The notes beneath the pieces were generated by a model. It was not told the DNA's origin. It was given only the letters and a program-made list of their open reading frames with translations, and did no database searches. A DNA stretch of 64,000 nucleotides from Streptomyces sp. 11x1 (lineage in GTDB: Bacteria > Actinomycetota > Actinomycetes > Streptomycetales > Streptomycetaceae): positions 9,883,001-9,947,000 of the forward strand of contig NZ_CP122458.1 in the NCBI RefSeq assembly GCF_032598905.1, written 5' to 3'. Of the stretch, positions 26,983 through 35,631 are shown piece after piece. Numbering within the stretch: the first letter of the stretch is position 1; every line of letters begins with the position of its first letter. The translations under genes and the position numbers were made by a program.

Positions 26983-28593
26983 GTGGCACGGTTCCCGAAG
27001 GGCTACGTCAAGCCCACCGACTCCTGCGACAGCTGCCTGGCCTGGGGAAACTTCAGCGGCCGCCTCTGCCCCACCTGCTATATGTTCGGCCGCGACCACG
27101 ACGCGGACGCATGCACCGGCTGCCGCCGCGTCCAGCCGCTGAAGTGGAACTACTGCCGCCTGTGCTGGTGCCAGGCACGCCTCAGTGCGAAGGCCGTCGT
27201 CGGCCAGCCCACGGACGAGAGGGACGTGCGGGACCGGCTCGCCGCCGTCCGGCATCACCAACTGTTCTTCGCCGGGATGCACTACCGCAGGAGACCGACC
27301 CCTGCGGCTCGGACGCGCGGAGGACGGCGGGGAGCCCCGCGCAAGCCGCCTCCTGCACCGGCCTGGCGCCCGGATCCTGGCTGGCGGCAGCTACCGCTGT
27401 TCGCACAGATCCCCCGTGACTACAGCCGGCTCGCCCTGGCCGACGCCGACCTGGCCAGCCCGTGGCTAGCCTGGGCAAAGTACCTCGCCCACCGGCTCGC
27501 CGAGACCCGCGGCTGGGGACGCACCATCCGCTTCGCCGTCAACCGCGGCCTGGCCCTCGTCCTCACCGGCTACATCGAGGGCGACGTCATCCGGCACACG
27601 GAGATCTTCGCCCCGCTGCGGGCCCTGGACCTGCCGGTCGGCCACACCGTCACGGTCCTGGACGAGATGGGGATCTTTGAGGACGACAGCGAACCCTCCT
27701 TCGAACGCTGGCTCGCCGAGAGGCTGGAGGGTCTCGCACCCGGCATCCGCTCGGAGGCCGAGCGCTGGACCCACATCCTGCGCAACGGCGGCCCCCGCAG
27801 CCTCCCGCGACGGGAAGGCACGGTCTGGCTCTACCTCAACCGAGTCCGCCCGGCCCTGCTGGAATGGTCGAACCCCTACGACCACCTGCGGGAAGTGACC
27901 CGCGACGACGTCCTCACCTACATCAAGACACTGCACGGCCACCAGCGCCACGACCAACTCGTCGCCCTGCGCTCCCTGTTCTCCTGGGCCAAGCGGAACG
28001 GACTGATCTTCCGCAACCCCACCAGCCGGATCAAGGTCGGGCAATACGAGTACGCTGTGCTGCAACCACTCGTCCCCGAACAGGTCGACCGCTCCGTCGC
28101 GGCGGCCACCACCCCGGCGACGCGGCTCATCCTCGCCCTCGCGGCGGTCCACGCCGCCCGGGTCGCCCAGATCGCCAACCTCATGCTCGACGACGCCGAC
28201 CTCGGCAACCGCCGGCTGACCATCGCCGGACGCGTCCGCCCGCTCGACGACCTCACCATGAAGCTGCTGCTGGACTGGCTGGAGCACCGACGAAACCGGT
28301 GGCCGAACACAGCGAACCTCCACCTGTTGATCAACAACCAGACCGCCAACACGACCGGCCGCGCCAGCAACCACTGGATCAGCGCTCCGATGCGCGGCCA
28401 GGACGCGACCCTGGAGCGGCTCCGCGTCGACCGCCAACTCGAAGAGGCCATGGTCAAAGGCCCCGACCCTCTCCACCTCGCGGAGGTCTTCGGCCTCGAC
28501 GAGAAGACTGCGATCCGCTACGCGAGCTCCGCTCGCGCTCTCATGGAACGGCCCCTGGAAACCGACCCCGCAACTTCACCACGAACCCACTGA
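26983..28593 (+). CDS. Zinc-ribbon tyrosine-recombinase-like protein, third gene of the element
   Basis: 536 residues from GTG 26983. The N-terminus has paired cysteine motifs (CDSC, CPTC, CTGC, CRLCWC within about residues 14-67), i.e. two zinc-ribbon-like knuckles, then a Pro/Arg-rich linker. From about residue 240 it has a recombinase-like core: an N-terminal helical domain (LRSLFSWAKRNGLIFRNPT) and a catalytic-like domain with the first arginine in AARVAQIANL and a terminal tyrosine in KTAIRYASSAR. The usual HxxR box is not obvious (LRVDRQ is at its place), so it may be a catalytically weak DNA-binding partner, like TnpB of Tn554. The last codons lie in a sequence that is repeated after the LysR gene. 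Confidence 0.75.
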   Translation: MARFPKGYVKPTDSCDSCLAWGNFSGRLCPTCYMFGRDHDADACTGCRRVQPLKWNYCRLCWCQARLSAKAVVGQPTDERDVRDRLAAVRHHQLFFAGMHYRRRPTPAARTRGGRRGAPRKPPPAPAWRPDPGWRQLPLFAQIPRDYSRLALADADLASPWLAWAKYLAHRLAETRGWGRTIRFAVNRGLALVLTGYIEGDVIRHTEIFAPLRALDLPVGHTVTVLDEMGIFEDDSEPSFERWLAERLEGLAPGIRSEAERWTHILRNGGPRSLPRREGTVWLYLNRVRPALLEWSNPYDHLREVTRDDVLTYIKTLHGHQRHDQLVALRSLFSWAKRNGLIFRNPTSRIKVGQYEYAVLQPLVPEQVDRSVAAATTPATRLILALAAVHAARVAQIANLMLDDADLGNRRLTIAGRVRPLDDLTMKLLLDWLEHRRNRWPNTANLHLLINNQTANTTGRASNHWISAPMRGQDATLERLRVDRQLEEAMVKGPDPLHLAEVFGLDEKTAIRYASSARALMERPLETDPATSPRTH

Positions 28594-28666
28594 TCAACTC
28601 CTTGACACTGGGGGCACCGACCTCTCGGGGCCACGCCCAACAGCCTTCAGTTCCGCGAACTCACGG
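28563..28666. repeat. Element right-end direct repeat, copy 1
   Basis: Two conserved blocks about 80 bases apart: block 1 at 28563-28590 (starts CGACCCCGCAACTTCACC) matches 30019-30046 at 26 of 28 bases. Block 2 at 28643-28666 (GCCTTCAGTT, then CGAACTC) matches 30097-30121. Copy 1 covers the 3' end of the zinc-ribbon recombinase gene and the bases just after it. Confidence 0.65.
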
Positions 28667-28676
28667 AGGCGAGGGG

Positions 28677-29042
28677 TCAGCGGGTGGGTGGGACGAACTC
28701 GGGCTGGTCGAGCAGGCGCAGCCAGCTTCCATCAGGCTGGCGCCGGACGACCTGCGCCCGGGCACCGGCCCCGTCCTTCGGAGGAGTCGAGGTGAGGGCG
28801 ATGTCGCCACTGATCAGCGTCGGCAGCGGTTGTTCCTGCTCGAAACGGGGACGGTTGGCCAGCACCTTCTCCCACAGCGCACGAATCGCCTCCCGGCCCA
28901 CCGTCTGGTCGCCGGGTGGGTAGGCCATCACCGCACCTTCTTCGTAAAGTGCGGCGACCCCGGCCGCGTCACCGGCATTGGATCGTTCGACGAACAAGCG
29001 GGTGATGTCCTCGGGCCGCATGGCCTTCTCGTACTCCGGCAT
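28677..29042 (-). CDS. NTF2-like/SnoaL-family small protein
   Basis: A 121-residue single-domain protein of the nuclear-transport-factor-2 fold. The pattern is typical: DITRLFVERSNAGDAAGVAALY at the start (cone-forming helices), VGREAIRALWEKVLA, then beta strands with SGDIALTST and a final GSWLRLLDQPEF. Members can be small isomerases, hydrolases or binding proteins; no catalytic residues are assigned here. It is divergent from the LysR gene with 98 bases between, so it is the likely target of that regulator. Both lie between the two copies of the mobile-element end. Confidence 0.8.
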   Translation of the reverse strand: MPEYEKAMRPEDITRLFVERSNAGDAAGVAALYEEGAVMAYPPGDQTVGREAIRALWEKVLANRPRFEQEQPLPTLISGDIALTSTPPKDGAGARAQVVRRQPDGSWLRLLDQPEFVPPTR

Positions 29043-29094
29043 GAATTCCTCCTGACGTCGGGCTTCGACGCTTCCCAGCGTGGCCGCCGACTGG

Positions 29095-29124
29095 CCAGAA
29101 TTCCAACAGATGAATCTTCTGGAA
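29095..29124. promoter_or_regulatory. Candidate LysR-binding dyad
   Basis: Nested inverted repeats in the divergent promoter: CCAGAA (29095-29100) with TTCTGG (29117-29122), and TTCCA (29101-29105) with TGGAA (29120-29124). The dyad ends 17 bases before the LysR start, the usual place for an autoregulatory site. Confidence 0.5.
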
Positions 29125-29140
29125 ACTAGAATCTGCAGTC

Positions 29141-30082
29141 ATGGAGCTGAGGCAGCTGGAGTACTTCATCGCGGTCGCCGAGGAGCAGAACTTCACCCGG
29201 GCAGCCGAGCGGGTGCACATCAGCCAGTCCGGCGTCAGCGCCCAGATCCGCCAGCTGGAACGGGAACTCGGAGCCGAGCTGTTCGACCGGTCGGCCCGCA
29301 CCGTCACCCTCACCGTCGCGGGAAAGGCCGCACTCGAACACGCCCGCGTCGCACTAGCCGCCGCTGGGGCACTCGGCCAGGCGGTGGGCGAGGTGACCGA
29401 CCTGATCCGGGGGCACCTCACCGTCGGGATGGTCATCGGCTGCACCCTCACCCCGCTATTCGACGCCCTCGCCGCGTTCCACCAGGCACATCCCGGTGTG
29501 GAGATCTCGCTGCTGGAGGACAGCTCCGACCGGCTCATCGAGGGGGTGCGCACCGGCACCGTCGATCTGGCACTCATCGGGGCAGCAACCGCCACACCCG
29601 ACGGACTGGACGCGCTGACCATCATCAGCGAGCGGCTCGTCGCGGCAGTCCCGGCCGGGCACCCTTTGGCGAAACAGCGGAGGGTCACCCTGCGCGACCT
29701 GATCGCCTACCCGATCGTGTGCATGCCGCCCGGCACCGGCCTGCGCACGGTATTCGACCAGGCCTGCGCCGCACAGAGCCTCCAACCCGCGATCACTCTG
29801 CAGGCCAGCGCCGCGGACGCCATTGCCGACCTCGCCGCCCGCGGGCTCGCCGTCGCCGTCCTCAGCGACTCCATGGCCGCGAGCTACCGCGACCGGCTCA
29901 CCGCCCGCACCATCGATGATGTCGATACACCCGCATTGCTCGCCCTGATCTGGAAGAACACGTACAGCCCGGGGATGCGAGAACTGCTCGTGCACAGCCG
30001 GCAAGCATTCACCAAGCCCGACCCCGCGACTTCACCGCGAACCCACGGGTCTACCCCTGACATCAGGGCGACAGACCCTTGA
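29141..30082 (+). CDS. LysR-family transcriptional regulator
   Basis: 313 residues. The N-terminal winged HTH is canonical (MELRQLEYFIAVAEEQNF, then AAERVHISQSGVSAQIRQLE), followed by a two-lobed periplasmic-binding-like effector domain from about residue 90 (LTVGMVIGCTLTPLFDAL). It probably activates the divergent NTF2-like gene in response to a small ligand. The natural protein seems to end near ELLVHSRQAF; the last twenty-odd residues (starting PDPATSPRTH) are translated from the repeated mobile-element end, so the original stop was replaced by the insertion or rearrangement. Confidence 0.88.
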   Translation: MELRQLEYFIAVAEEQNFTRAAERVHISQSGVSAQIRQLERELGAELFDRSARTVTLTVAGKAALEHARVALAAAGALGQAVGEVTDLIRGHLTVGMVIGCTLTPLFDALAAFHQAHPGVEISLLEDSSDRLIEGVRTGTVDLALIGAATATPDGLDALTIISERLVAAVPAGHPLAKQRRVTLRDLIAYPIVCMPPGTGLRTVFDQACAAQSLQPAITLQASAADAIADLAARGLAVAVLSDSMAASYRDRLTARTIDDVDTPALLALIWKNTYSPGMRELLVHSRQAFTKPDPATSPRTHGSTPDIRATDP

Positions 30083-30121
30083 GTTCCCACCGAAGTGCCT
30101 TCAGTTTTCACGAACTCGCGG
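30019..30121. repeat. Element right-end direct repeat, copy 2
   Basis: Second copy of the right-end sequence, with blocks at 30019-30046 and 30097-30121 and nearly the same spacing as copy 1. It overlaps the 3' end of the LysR gene and precedes the integrase wreck. It may be the footprint of another copy of the element whose body was deleted. Confidence 0.6.
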
Positions 30122-30233
30122 GCCTCAAGGGGGTTGAGGAGCATCGGAACGAAAACCGGCGCCAAGCCCTCGTCGTCCCTGGTGAGCGGCTGACAGGCGT
30201 CGGCTGCGGGGCCGGGGCGAAGTCGTTCCACGG

Positions 30234-30960
30234 ATGACGCCCAAAGGGGAAGCGGTGCCCGCCGTCGTACGACTGCCCGTCGGGAAGGCGTTGACCGTCC
30301 GCGCGGCGGCCGACATGTTCCTCGACTCGCTCGACCACGCGAACACGCTCCGGTCGTACGGAATCGGCGTCGGCAGGACCGCCGAACACCTCGGTGATGC
30401 CCGCCCGCTCGCCACCGTCGCGGACGACGAGATCGGCGGCGACCGAGAACAACTGGGGGACGAGGCCGCGGTCGACGCGTGGAACGCCCGGCGGGCGGCG
30501 GGGCTGTCGTGGCCGCTGGGGTGTCGAGCGCGGATACGACGGCCCGCCTGTCCCGCGTGGGTGAAGCGGATGCCCCGACGGAGTCGGAGACGTCGGCCCG
30601 CTCGAAGATGGCCGTGGACCGGCAGATCGCCCGGCGTGAGGTCCACCTGCGGGAGAGCCGAGTCCCAGCAAGCTCCGCGCGCCGCGTGACGTGTGCCCGG
30701 ACACCGGGCTGGTCCGGCTGTCGTACGGCCGGACCCGCGCCCTGCTCGACGCCCACACCGCAGTCGGCGGGGCACCGGGCACAGGATGGGACCTGCACGA
30801 ATACCGCCATTCTGCTCTCACCCACCTCGGCGAGGCCGGGGCCGGCCTGCCCATGCTGGCGAAGTCGCGGCACAAGCAGCCGGAGAACGTACGGCGCTAC
30901 TTCCACCCCTCGACGGAGGCGATCGCCCAGGTCACCAGCCTGCTCGCGCCCGGAGACTAG
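30234..30960 (+). pseudogene. Decayed tyrosine integrase
   Basis: Pieces of one integrase lie in three frames. 30234-30570 encodes an N-terminal core-binding domain (GKALTVRAAADMFLDSL, then PAWVKRM). The next piece ([25 protein letters not shown], in two parts) is in another frame up to about 30670. From 30691 a third frame gives [18 protein letters not shown], the box-II-like [12 protein letters not shown], and [10 protein letters not shown] with the tyrosine, ending at 30960. The central part of the catalytic domain is missing between the second and third pieces. It cannot make an active enzyme. The 3' end overlaps the convergent hydrolase gene by four bases. Confidence 0.75.
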
Positions 30961-31925
30961 GCGGCGGGGTTCGTGGGCAGGAGCCGGGCGAGCCAGTCGG
31001 TGCGGGTTCGGCGGGCTGTGGCCGAGATGTGTGCCTGCGGGTACAGGGCGTCGAAGCCGTGGAAGCCGCCTGCCCAGACGTGGAGTTCGGCCTGGCCGCC
31101 GGCCGCCCAGATGCGGGTGGCGTAGTCGGTGTCCTCGTCGCGGAAGACTTCGGCGGAGCCGGTGTCGATGTAGGTGGTCGGCAGGCCCGCGAGGTCGTCG
31201 GCCAGGGCGGGTGAGACGTATGCGGGTACCTCGTCGTCGGTGAGGTCGCCGAGGAGGCAGCGCCATCCGAATCCGTTCATCTCGCGGGTCCAGACGCCGG
31301 GCCCGTTCGCGTACTGGAGGCAGGAGGTGGTGGTGTTGCGGTGGTCGAGCATGGGGCCGATCAGGACCTGGGCGGCGATCGGCGGGGTGCCGAGGTCGCG
31401 GGCCAGCAGGGCCACGCCGGCGGCGAGGCCGCCGCCCGCGCTGGCGCCTGCGACGATGATCCGGGCGGGGTCGATGCCCAGTTCGGCGGCGTGGTCGGCG
31501 ATCCAGAGCAGTCCCTGGTAGCAGTCGTCGACCGGGACGGTGCCGGTGGACTCGGGCGCGAGGCGGTAGTCGACGGAGACCACGACGGCGCCGAACTCCT
31601 CAAGCCACTCCAGCGGGATGTCGATCTGTGAGAAGCGGTCGCCCATGACCATCCCGCCGCCGTGCATCCAGTAGACGCAGGGTGCGGCAGCGGTGCGATC
31701 GCTGTTCGCGGGGCTGAAGACGGACAAGGGGATCGGGGTGCCGTCCGGACTCGCAACGGTGACCTCGCGCCGGTCGATGGCGCGACCTTCGAGGAGGGGT
31801 TCGACGGGCATCGAGGAGAAGGGGCGTACCTGCGCCAGCACTTCCGGGCTGAGCTGGGACATCAGCGGCATGTCGGCCAGGAGTCCATGCAGTTCGGGGT
31901 CGAGGGAGGGGCGTGCTGTGGTCAT
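30957..31925 (-). CDS. Alpha/beta hydrolase (hormone-sensitive-lipase type esterase)
   Basis: A 322-residue esterase of the HSL/GDXG family. Motifs: the oxyanion HGGG (in [11 protein letters not shown]), the nucleophile elbow GASAGG, and an acid and His near the C-terminus (GGFHGFD). It would hydrolyse short-chain or xenobiotic esters in the cytosol. The ATG at 31925 is chosen over a longer reading because of the upstream GAGAGG and the conserved start of the fold soon after. It lies in a leftward pair with a small monooxygenase-like gene. Both are divergent from an AraC regulator. Confidence 0.9.
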   Translation of the reverse strand: MTTARPSLDPELHGLLADMPLMSQLSPEVLAQVRPFSSMPVEPLLEGRAIDRREVTVASPDGTPIPLSVFSPANSDRTAAAPCVYWMHGGGMVMGDRFSQIDIPLEWLEEFGAVVVSVDYRLAPESTGTVPVDDCYQGLLWIADHAAELGIDPARIIVAGASAGGGLAAGVALLARDLGTPPIAAQVLIGPMLDHRNTTTSCLQYANGPGVWTREMNGFGWRCLLGDLTDDEVPAYVSPALADDLAGLPTTYIDTGSAEVFRDEDTDYATRIWAAGGQAELHVWAGGFHGFDALYPQAHISATARRTRTDWLARLLPTNPAA

Positions 31926-32028
31926 GGTCGTTGCCTCTCGTGGGTGGCGGCGGGACGGTCGGGCGAGGACGGGGCCGCCTCGGTGGGTACCGAGGCGGCA
32001 GAGGCTGGGGTGTCGGGTGTCCTGCGGG

Positions 32029-32346
32029 TCAGAGGGCGGATTTGCCGCGGACCGGAACATAGTCGGTGTATTCGGAGTCCTTGGCGAGCAGCGGGTCGAT
32101 CTGCGCCACGATGGCCTGGGCGGTCCTGCCGGCGAAGACGCGGTGGTGGTCCTCCTCGCTGGTCCAGCCTTCGGCGACGTGGACGACGTCGGGGTCGGAC
32201 GCGGAGCGGGAGACGAGGTAGACGAGGCAGTATTCGCTCGCGCCGGGACTGCCCTCGTTCAGTCCGGTCAGCAGCAGGTCGACGAGCCGGTCGCCCATAC
32301 CGGGCCTGGCGGTCAGGGTGGCGCCGAAGCCGTAGCTGGCAATCAT
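32029..32346 (-). CDS. Antibiotic-biosynthesis-monooxygenase (ABM) domain protein
   Basis: A 105-residue ferredoxin-like dimeric-barrel protein: FGATLTARPGMGDRLVDLLL at the start, then DVVHVAEGWTSEEDHH, the usual ABM pattern. Members act as cofactor-free oxygenases on aromatic or quinone substrates or as small-molecule binding proteins. The ATG at 32346 has a strong GAGGAGG ribosome site; upstream in-frame codons are ignored for that reason. It is probably co-transcribed with the hydrolase (103-base gap) and controlled by the divergent AraC protein. Confidence 0.85.
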   Translation of the reverse strand: MIASYGFGATLTARPGMGDRLVDLLLTGLNEGSPGASEYCLVYLVSRSASDPDVVHVAEGWTSEEDHHRVFAGRTAQAIVAQIDPLLAKDSEYTDYVPVRGKSAL

Positions 32347-32495
32347 GAATTCCTTCTCCTCCTCTTCGGTGATGGAGCGCGGTGACTCCATTCAAGCGGG
32401 CTGACCTGTGAAAACGTTAGACAGATACTCGTTCGTACTTGCACGATCCTCGCCACTTCGGGAACCGCGGCGCGGGATGGTGCTGCAATGGACGC

Positions 32496-33401
32496 ATGCA
32501 CCTCGAAGAACTCCGCACCCTGCTGGCCCGCCATGCGCGGCCCGACTGGACCACCGCCGTCGACGGCGTCCTCATCTCGAAGGTCGACCGCCCTGATCCA
32601 CCGGCTCCTGCGATGTCCGGCACGCTCCTGGCGGTCATCGCGCAGGGCGCCAAACGCCTCGCCCTGGGTGAGAGGGTGTTCGAGTACGGGCCCGGGCAGT
32701 ACCTGGTCGCATCCGTCGATCTGCCTGTCACAGGACAGTTCACCCAGGCCGACCCCAAGAAGCCGGCGCTGGGGTTCGGTCTCGTCCTGGAACCGTCCGC
32801 CGTTGCCGAGCTGCTGCTTGAGGCCGGGCCCGGAGATGCCCCCCGGAGCAGCGGGGGCGCGCCGTCGGGGATCGCCGTCAGCGACGCTCCGGCCGCGCTG
32901 CTGGACGCTGTGGTCCGGCTGCTGCGCCTGCTCGACGAGCCCCGCGACCGGGCCGTACTGGCCCCGCTGGTCAAGCGCGAGATCCTGTGGCGTCTGATCA
33001 CCGGCGAGCAGGGTGCGACGGTTCGCCAGCTCGGCCTGGCCGACAGCAGCCTCAGCCACATCTCGCGGGCCGTGCGCTGGATCCGCGAGCACTACGCGCA
33101 GCCCTTCCGGGTCGAGGACGTGGCGCGGCAGTCCGGCATGGGCGTCTCCGCCTTCTACCGCAACTTCCAAGCGGTGACCGCGATGAGCCCCATCCAGTTC
33201 CAGAAGCAGATCCGGCTCCAGGAGGCCCGGCTGTTGCTCGCCACCCACCCCGGAGACGTCACCGGAGTCGGGCAGCGCGTCGGCTACGACAACCCGTCGC
33301 AGTTCAGCCGGGAGTACCGCCGCCAGTTCGGCTCGCCCCCCAGCCAGGACGCCGCCCGCCTGCGTCAGGCCGTGCGTGCGCCGGCAGGCCTCCCGCTCTG
33401 A
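32496..33401 (+). CDS. AraC-family regulator with cupin-type AraC_N domain
   Basis: 301 residues. An N-terminal AraC_N ligand domain (about residues 20-150: MSGTLLAVIAQGAKRLALG, then YLVASVDLPVTGQ) is followed by two HTH motifs in the last 100 residues (FRVEDVARQSGMGVSAFYR and VGYDNPSQFSREYRRQFG). This subfamily commonly controls a neighbouring oxidoreductase. Here the hydrolase/ABM pair is divergent and the SDR gene is downstream, so all may form one regulon. The ATG at 32496 matches the usual start of the family. Confidence 0.9.
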   Translation: MHLEELRTLLARHARPDWTTAVDGVLISKVDRPDPPAPAMSGTLLAVIAQGAKRLALGERVFEYGPGQYLVASVDLPVTGQFTQADPKKPALGFGLVLEPSAVAELLLEAGPGDAPRSSGGAPSGIAVSDAPAALLDAVVRLLRLLDEPRDRAVLAPLVKREILWRLITGEQGATVRQLGLADSSLSHISRAVRWIREHYAQPFRVEDVARQSGMGVSAFYRNFQAVTAMSPIQFQKQIRLQEARLLLATHPGDVTGVGQRVGYDNPSQFSREYRRQFGSPPSQDAARLRQAVRAPAGLPL

Positions 33402-33443
33402 GTTGGGTGGCCTTTGCCGGAGGATCGTGCAAGGAGTAGCGAG

Positions 33444-33458
33444 GATAGTTCTACTATC
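33444..33458. promoter_or_regulatory. Perfect inverted repeat between the AraC and SDR genes
   Basis: GATAGT and ACTATC are separated by TCT; flanking GAG/TCC add partial symmetry. It is AT-rich relative to its surroundings, 43 bases past the AraC stop and about 100 bases before the SDR start. It looks more like an operator than a terminator. Confidence 0.5.
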
Positions 33459-33560
33459 TCCGCAGTTCAGAACGATTCAATGGGATCACCGGTTCTCCCG
33501 TGGAGCAGGAATATGCCTGCCCACCCGTATGGATCCCATCACTTCGCAAAGGGGCACAAC

Positions 33561-34310
33561 ATGAAGACAGTTCTGATCACTGGTACCTCGTCCGGGTACG
33601 GGCGGGAGACCGCACTCCACTTCCACTCGCAGGGGTGGAACGTCATCGCCACGATGCGGACGCCGCGTCCGGGCATCCTTCCCGAGTCGGACCGGCTCCG
33701 CGTCATCGAGCTCGACGTGACCGGGCCCGAGAGCATCACCGCCGCGTTCGAGGCAGCCGGTCCCATCGATGTCCTGGTCAACAACGCGGGCGTGCCATCG
33801 ATCAGCGTGTTCGAGGGCACCCCCATGGCCCGAGTGCGGGAGGTCTTCGAGACCAACACGTTCGGCGTGATGGCGATGACGCAGGCGGTGCTGCCCCAGT
33901 TCCGCGAGCGCGGCTCCGGCGTGGTGGTCAACGTGACCTCCAGCGTGGTGCTGGGGCACATGCCGCTCTCGGCCGTCTACAAGGCGAGCAAGATGGCCAT
34001 CGAGGGGTTCACCGCATCCCTCGCGCTCGAACTCGCGCCCTTCGGTGTGCGGGCGAAGACGGTCCAGCCGGGCGCCTGCCTGACGACGAACTTCGCGGCC
34101 AACGCGACGAAGGGCGCCTCATTGGACGAGCTGGTCCCGGCGCCCTACGCACCGTGGGCGAAGAAGGCCATGGGCGACTTCACGGGCCAGGACCTGTTCA
34201 CCAAGGAGAGCGACGTCGCCGAGACAGTGTGGCGAGCCGTGCACGACACGACCGGCCAGCTGCGATTCCTCGCCGGCCCCGACGCGGTCTCGCTCTCCCA
34301 GGCGAAGTGA
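33561..34310 (+). CDS. Short-chain dehydrogenase/reductase
   Basis: A 249-residue classical SDR. The nucleotide-binding TGTSSGYG is near the N-terminus, followed by NNAG, the catalytic serine in VTSSVV, and YKASK (Tyr and Lys). It reduces or oxidises a ketone or alcohol with NAD(P)(H); the substrate is not predictable. The start ATG follows GCAAAGGGGC. It probably belongs to the AraC/hydrolase/ABM group as a small detoxification or degradation set. Confidence 0.92.
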   Translation: MKTVLITGTSSGYGRETALHFHSQGWNVIATMRTPRPGILPESDRLRVIELDVTGPESITAAFEAAGPIDVLVNNAGVPSISVFEGTPMARVREVFETNTFGVMAMTQAVLPQFRERGSGVVVNVTSSVVLGHMPLSAVYKASKMAIEGFTASLALELAPFGVRAKTVQPGACLTTNFAANATKGASLDELVPAPYAPWAKKAMGDFTGQDLFTKESDVAETVWRAVHDTTGQLRFLAGPDAVSLSQAK

Positions 34311-34495
34311 TCACAGTCGTCCCCGACCGCCGGACGGCCGTCGAGGGCGGGGTGTTCGGCCCACTCGTAGAAGAGATACGCGGCGAAGGGCACGGTGGGC
34401 CGCAGGGCGGTGCCGATCGCTGCCGTGACGGCGGTTGACAGCCGTGAACGTTCTTCGCGAATCAAAATGATCGGCCGAGCCACGGAGCGTTCCGT

Positions 34496-35461
34496 TTGCA
34501 TGTCAAGACATGGGTAGAAGATCTCACTGGTGCCGCACCCAGCCCCCTGCGGGATCCTGTGGAGCGCCTGAGGAGACGAGAACCGGAGGTGGTCGCCGTG
34601 GGCGAGCGCACGGCACCGAGTGCCCTCGCGGCCCGGCTCACCGGCACCCCGGCGGTCGGCGAGCATCGACTGTCCGGCACCCTGACCGAGGTGACCCTCG
34701 ACGACGGCCGGAAGGTACTCGTCAAGCAGGGCGACGGCCCCGGCGCCGCCCGGGCCGAGGCGGCAGGACTGCGCTGGCTCGCCGAGGCGGACACGGTCCG
34801 CGTGCCGACGGTCCACGGCCACGAGGGGAACCGCCTGGTGATCGGCCTGGTGGACCAGGGGGCACCGAGTGCCGGGGCGGCGGTCCGCCTCGGCGTCGAA
34901 CTGGCCGCCCTGCACGGCTCCGGTGCCCCCGCCTTCGGCGCCCCACCGCCCGGCGGCCCGACGGAGGCGTACATCGGACGCGCCCCCATGCGGAACACCC
35001 CCGGCGACGAATGGCCCGCCTGGTACGCCGAGCACCGGGTCCTGCCGTATCTGCGCCAGGCGGTCGACGACCGGACGATCCGCCCCGCCGAGGCCGCTCT
35101 GATCGAGGAGGTCTGCGCACGGCTGCCCGACCTGGCCGGTCCCGCCGAGCCACCCGCCCGGCTGCACGGCGACCTCTGGAACGGCAACGTCCTGTGGGGC
35201 GCCGACGGCCGTGCCCGGCTCATCGACCCGGCCGCGCACGGCGGCCACCGCGAGACCGACCTGGCGATGCTGGCGCTCTTCGGCTGCCCCCACCTGGGAC
35301 ATGTCCTGGACGGCTACCAGCGGGCGGCACCCCTCGCCGACGGCTGGCAGGACCGCGTCGGCCTCCACCAGCTCTTCCCCCTGCTGGTGCACACGGTGCT
35401 GTTCGGACGGGGCTACGCGGAACAGGCCCTGGCGGTGGCGCGGGCGGCACTCGGGAGGTGA
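34496..35461 (+). CDS. Fructosamine kinase family protein
   Basis: A 321-residue kinase of the fructosamine-3-kinase/aminoglycoside phosphotransferase fold. Seen: a lysine-containing strand (KVLVKQG), the catalytic loop HGDLWNGNVLW near residue 224, and the metal-binding aspartate in RLIDPA. It would phosphorylate ketosamine-type sugar adducts, helping repair glycated proteins or metabolise Amadori products. The TTG start at 34496 is uncertain; a start about 30 codons later would give the more usual family length. It ends at a strong bidirectional hairpin shared with the convergent TerD-like gene. Confidence 0.85.
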   Translation: MHVKTWVEDLTGAAPSPLRDPVERLRRREPEVVAVGERTAPSALAARLTGTPAVGEHRLSGTLTEVTLDDGRKVLVKQGDGPGAARAEAAGLRWLAEADTVRVPTVHGHEGNRLVIGLVDQGAPSAGAAVRLGVELAALHGSGAPAFGAPPPGGPTEAYIGRAPMRNTPGDEWPAWYAEHRVLPYLRQAVDDRTIRPAEAALIEEVCARLPDLAGPAEPPARLHGDLWNGNVLWGADGRARLIDPAAHGGHRETDLAMLALFGCPHLGHVLDGYQRAAPLADGWQDRVGLHQLFPLLVHTVLFGRGYAEQALAVARAALGR

Positions 35462-35502
35462 GTCACCGGCGGTCCGCCGCATCGTGCGGGCCGCACATAC
35501 GA

Positions 35503-35535
35503 CACCGGGAGGCGCCGCGCGGGCGCCTCCCGGTG
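35503..35535. terminator. Strong bidirectional hairpin terminator
   Basis: A perfect 14-bp stem (arms CACCGGGAGGCGCC and its complement) with a five-base loop lies between the convergent fructosamine kinase gene and the TerD-like gene. It is the most stable simple hairpin seen in this part of the window. Confidence 0.8.
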
Positions 35536-35631
35536 GAAGCGGAGGGCGAGGAGAGCGAAGGAACTCGGTTTCATTTGGAGTGAATGAGAAGGAAGCCCCT
35601 TCATGGCCTCGCCCACGGGCCACGCTAGCAC

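Larger units (their letters stand above)
25570..28666 (+). mobile_element. Three-gene tyrosine-recombinase element (Tn554/RIT-like organisation)
   Basis: Three coupled genes on one strand: a canonical tyrosine recombinase, a small helix-turn-helix protein and a second, zinc-ribbon-bearing recombinase-like protein. This recalls Tn554 (TnpA, TnpB, TnpC) and recombinase-in-trio elements. The right-end sequence (28563-28666) is repeated at 30019-30121, which supports a mobile origin. The left boundary is not resolved; it lies somewhere in 25.48-25.57 kb. No terminal inverted repeats were seen, as in Tn554. Confidence 0.6.

Noticed and set aside
34145..34502. Leftward frame with LRPTVPFAAYLFYEWAEH
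   Set aside because: The segment looks almost natural, but the frame continues far into the SDR gene without a plausible end and no ribosome site is present.
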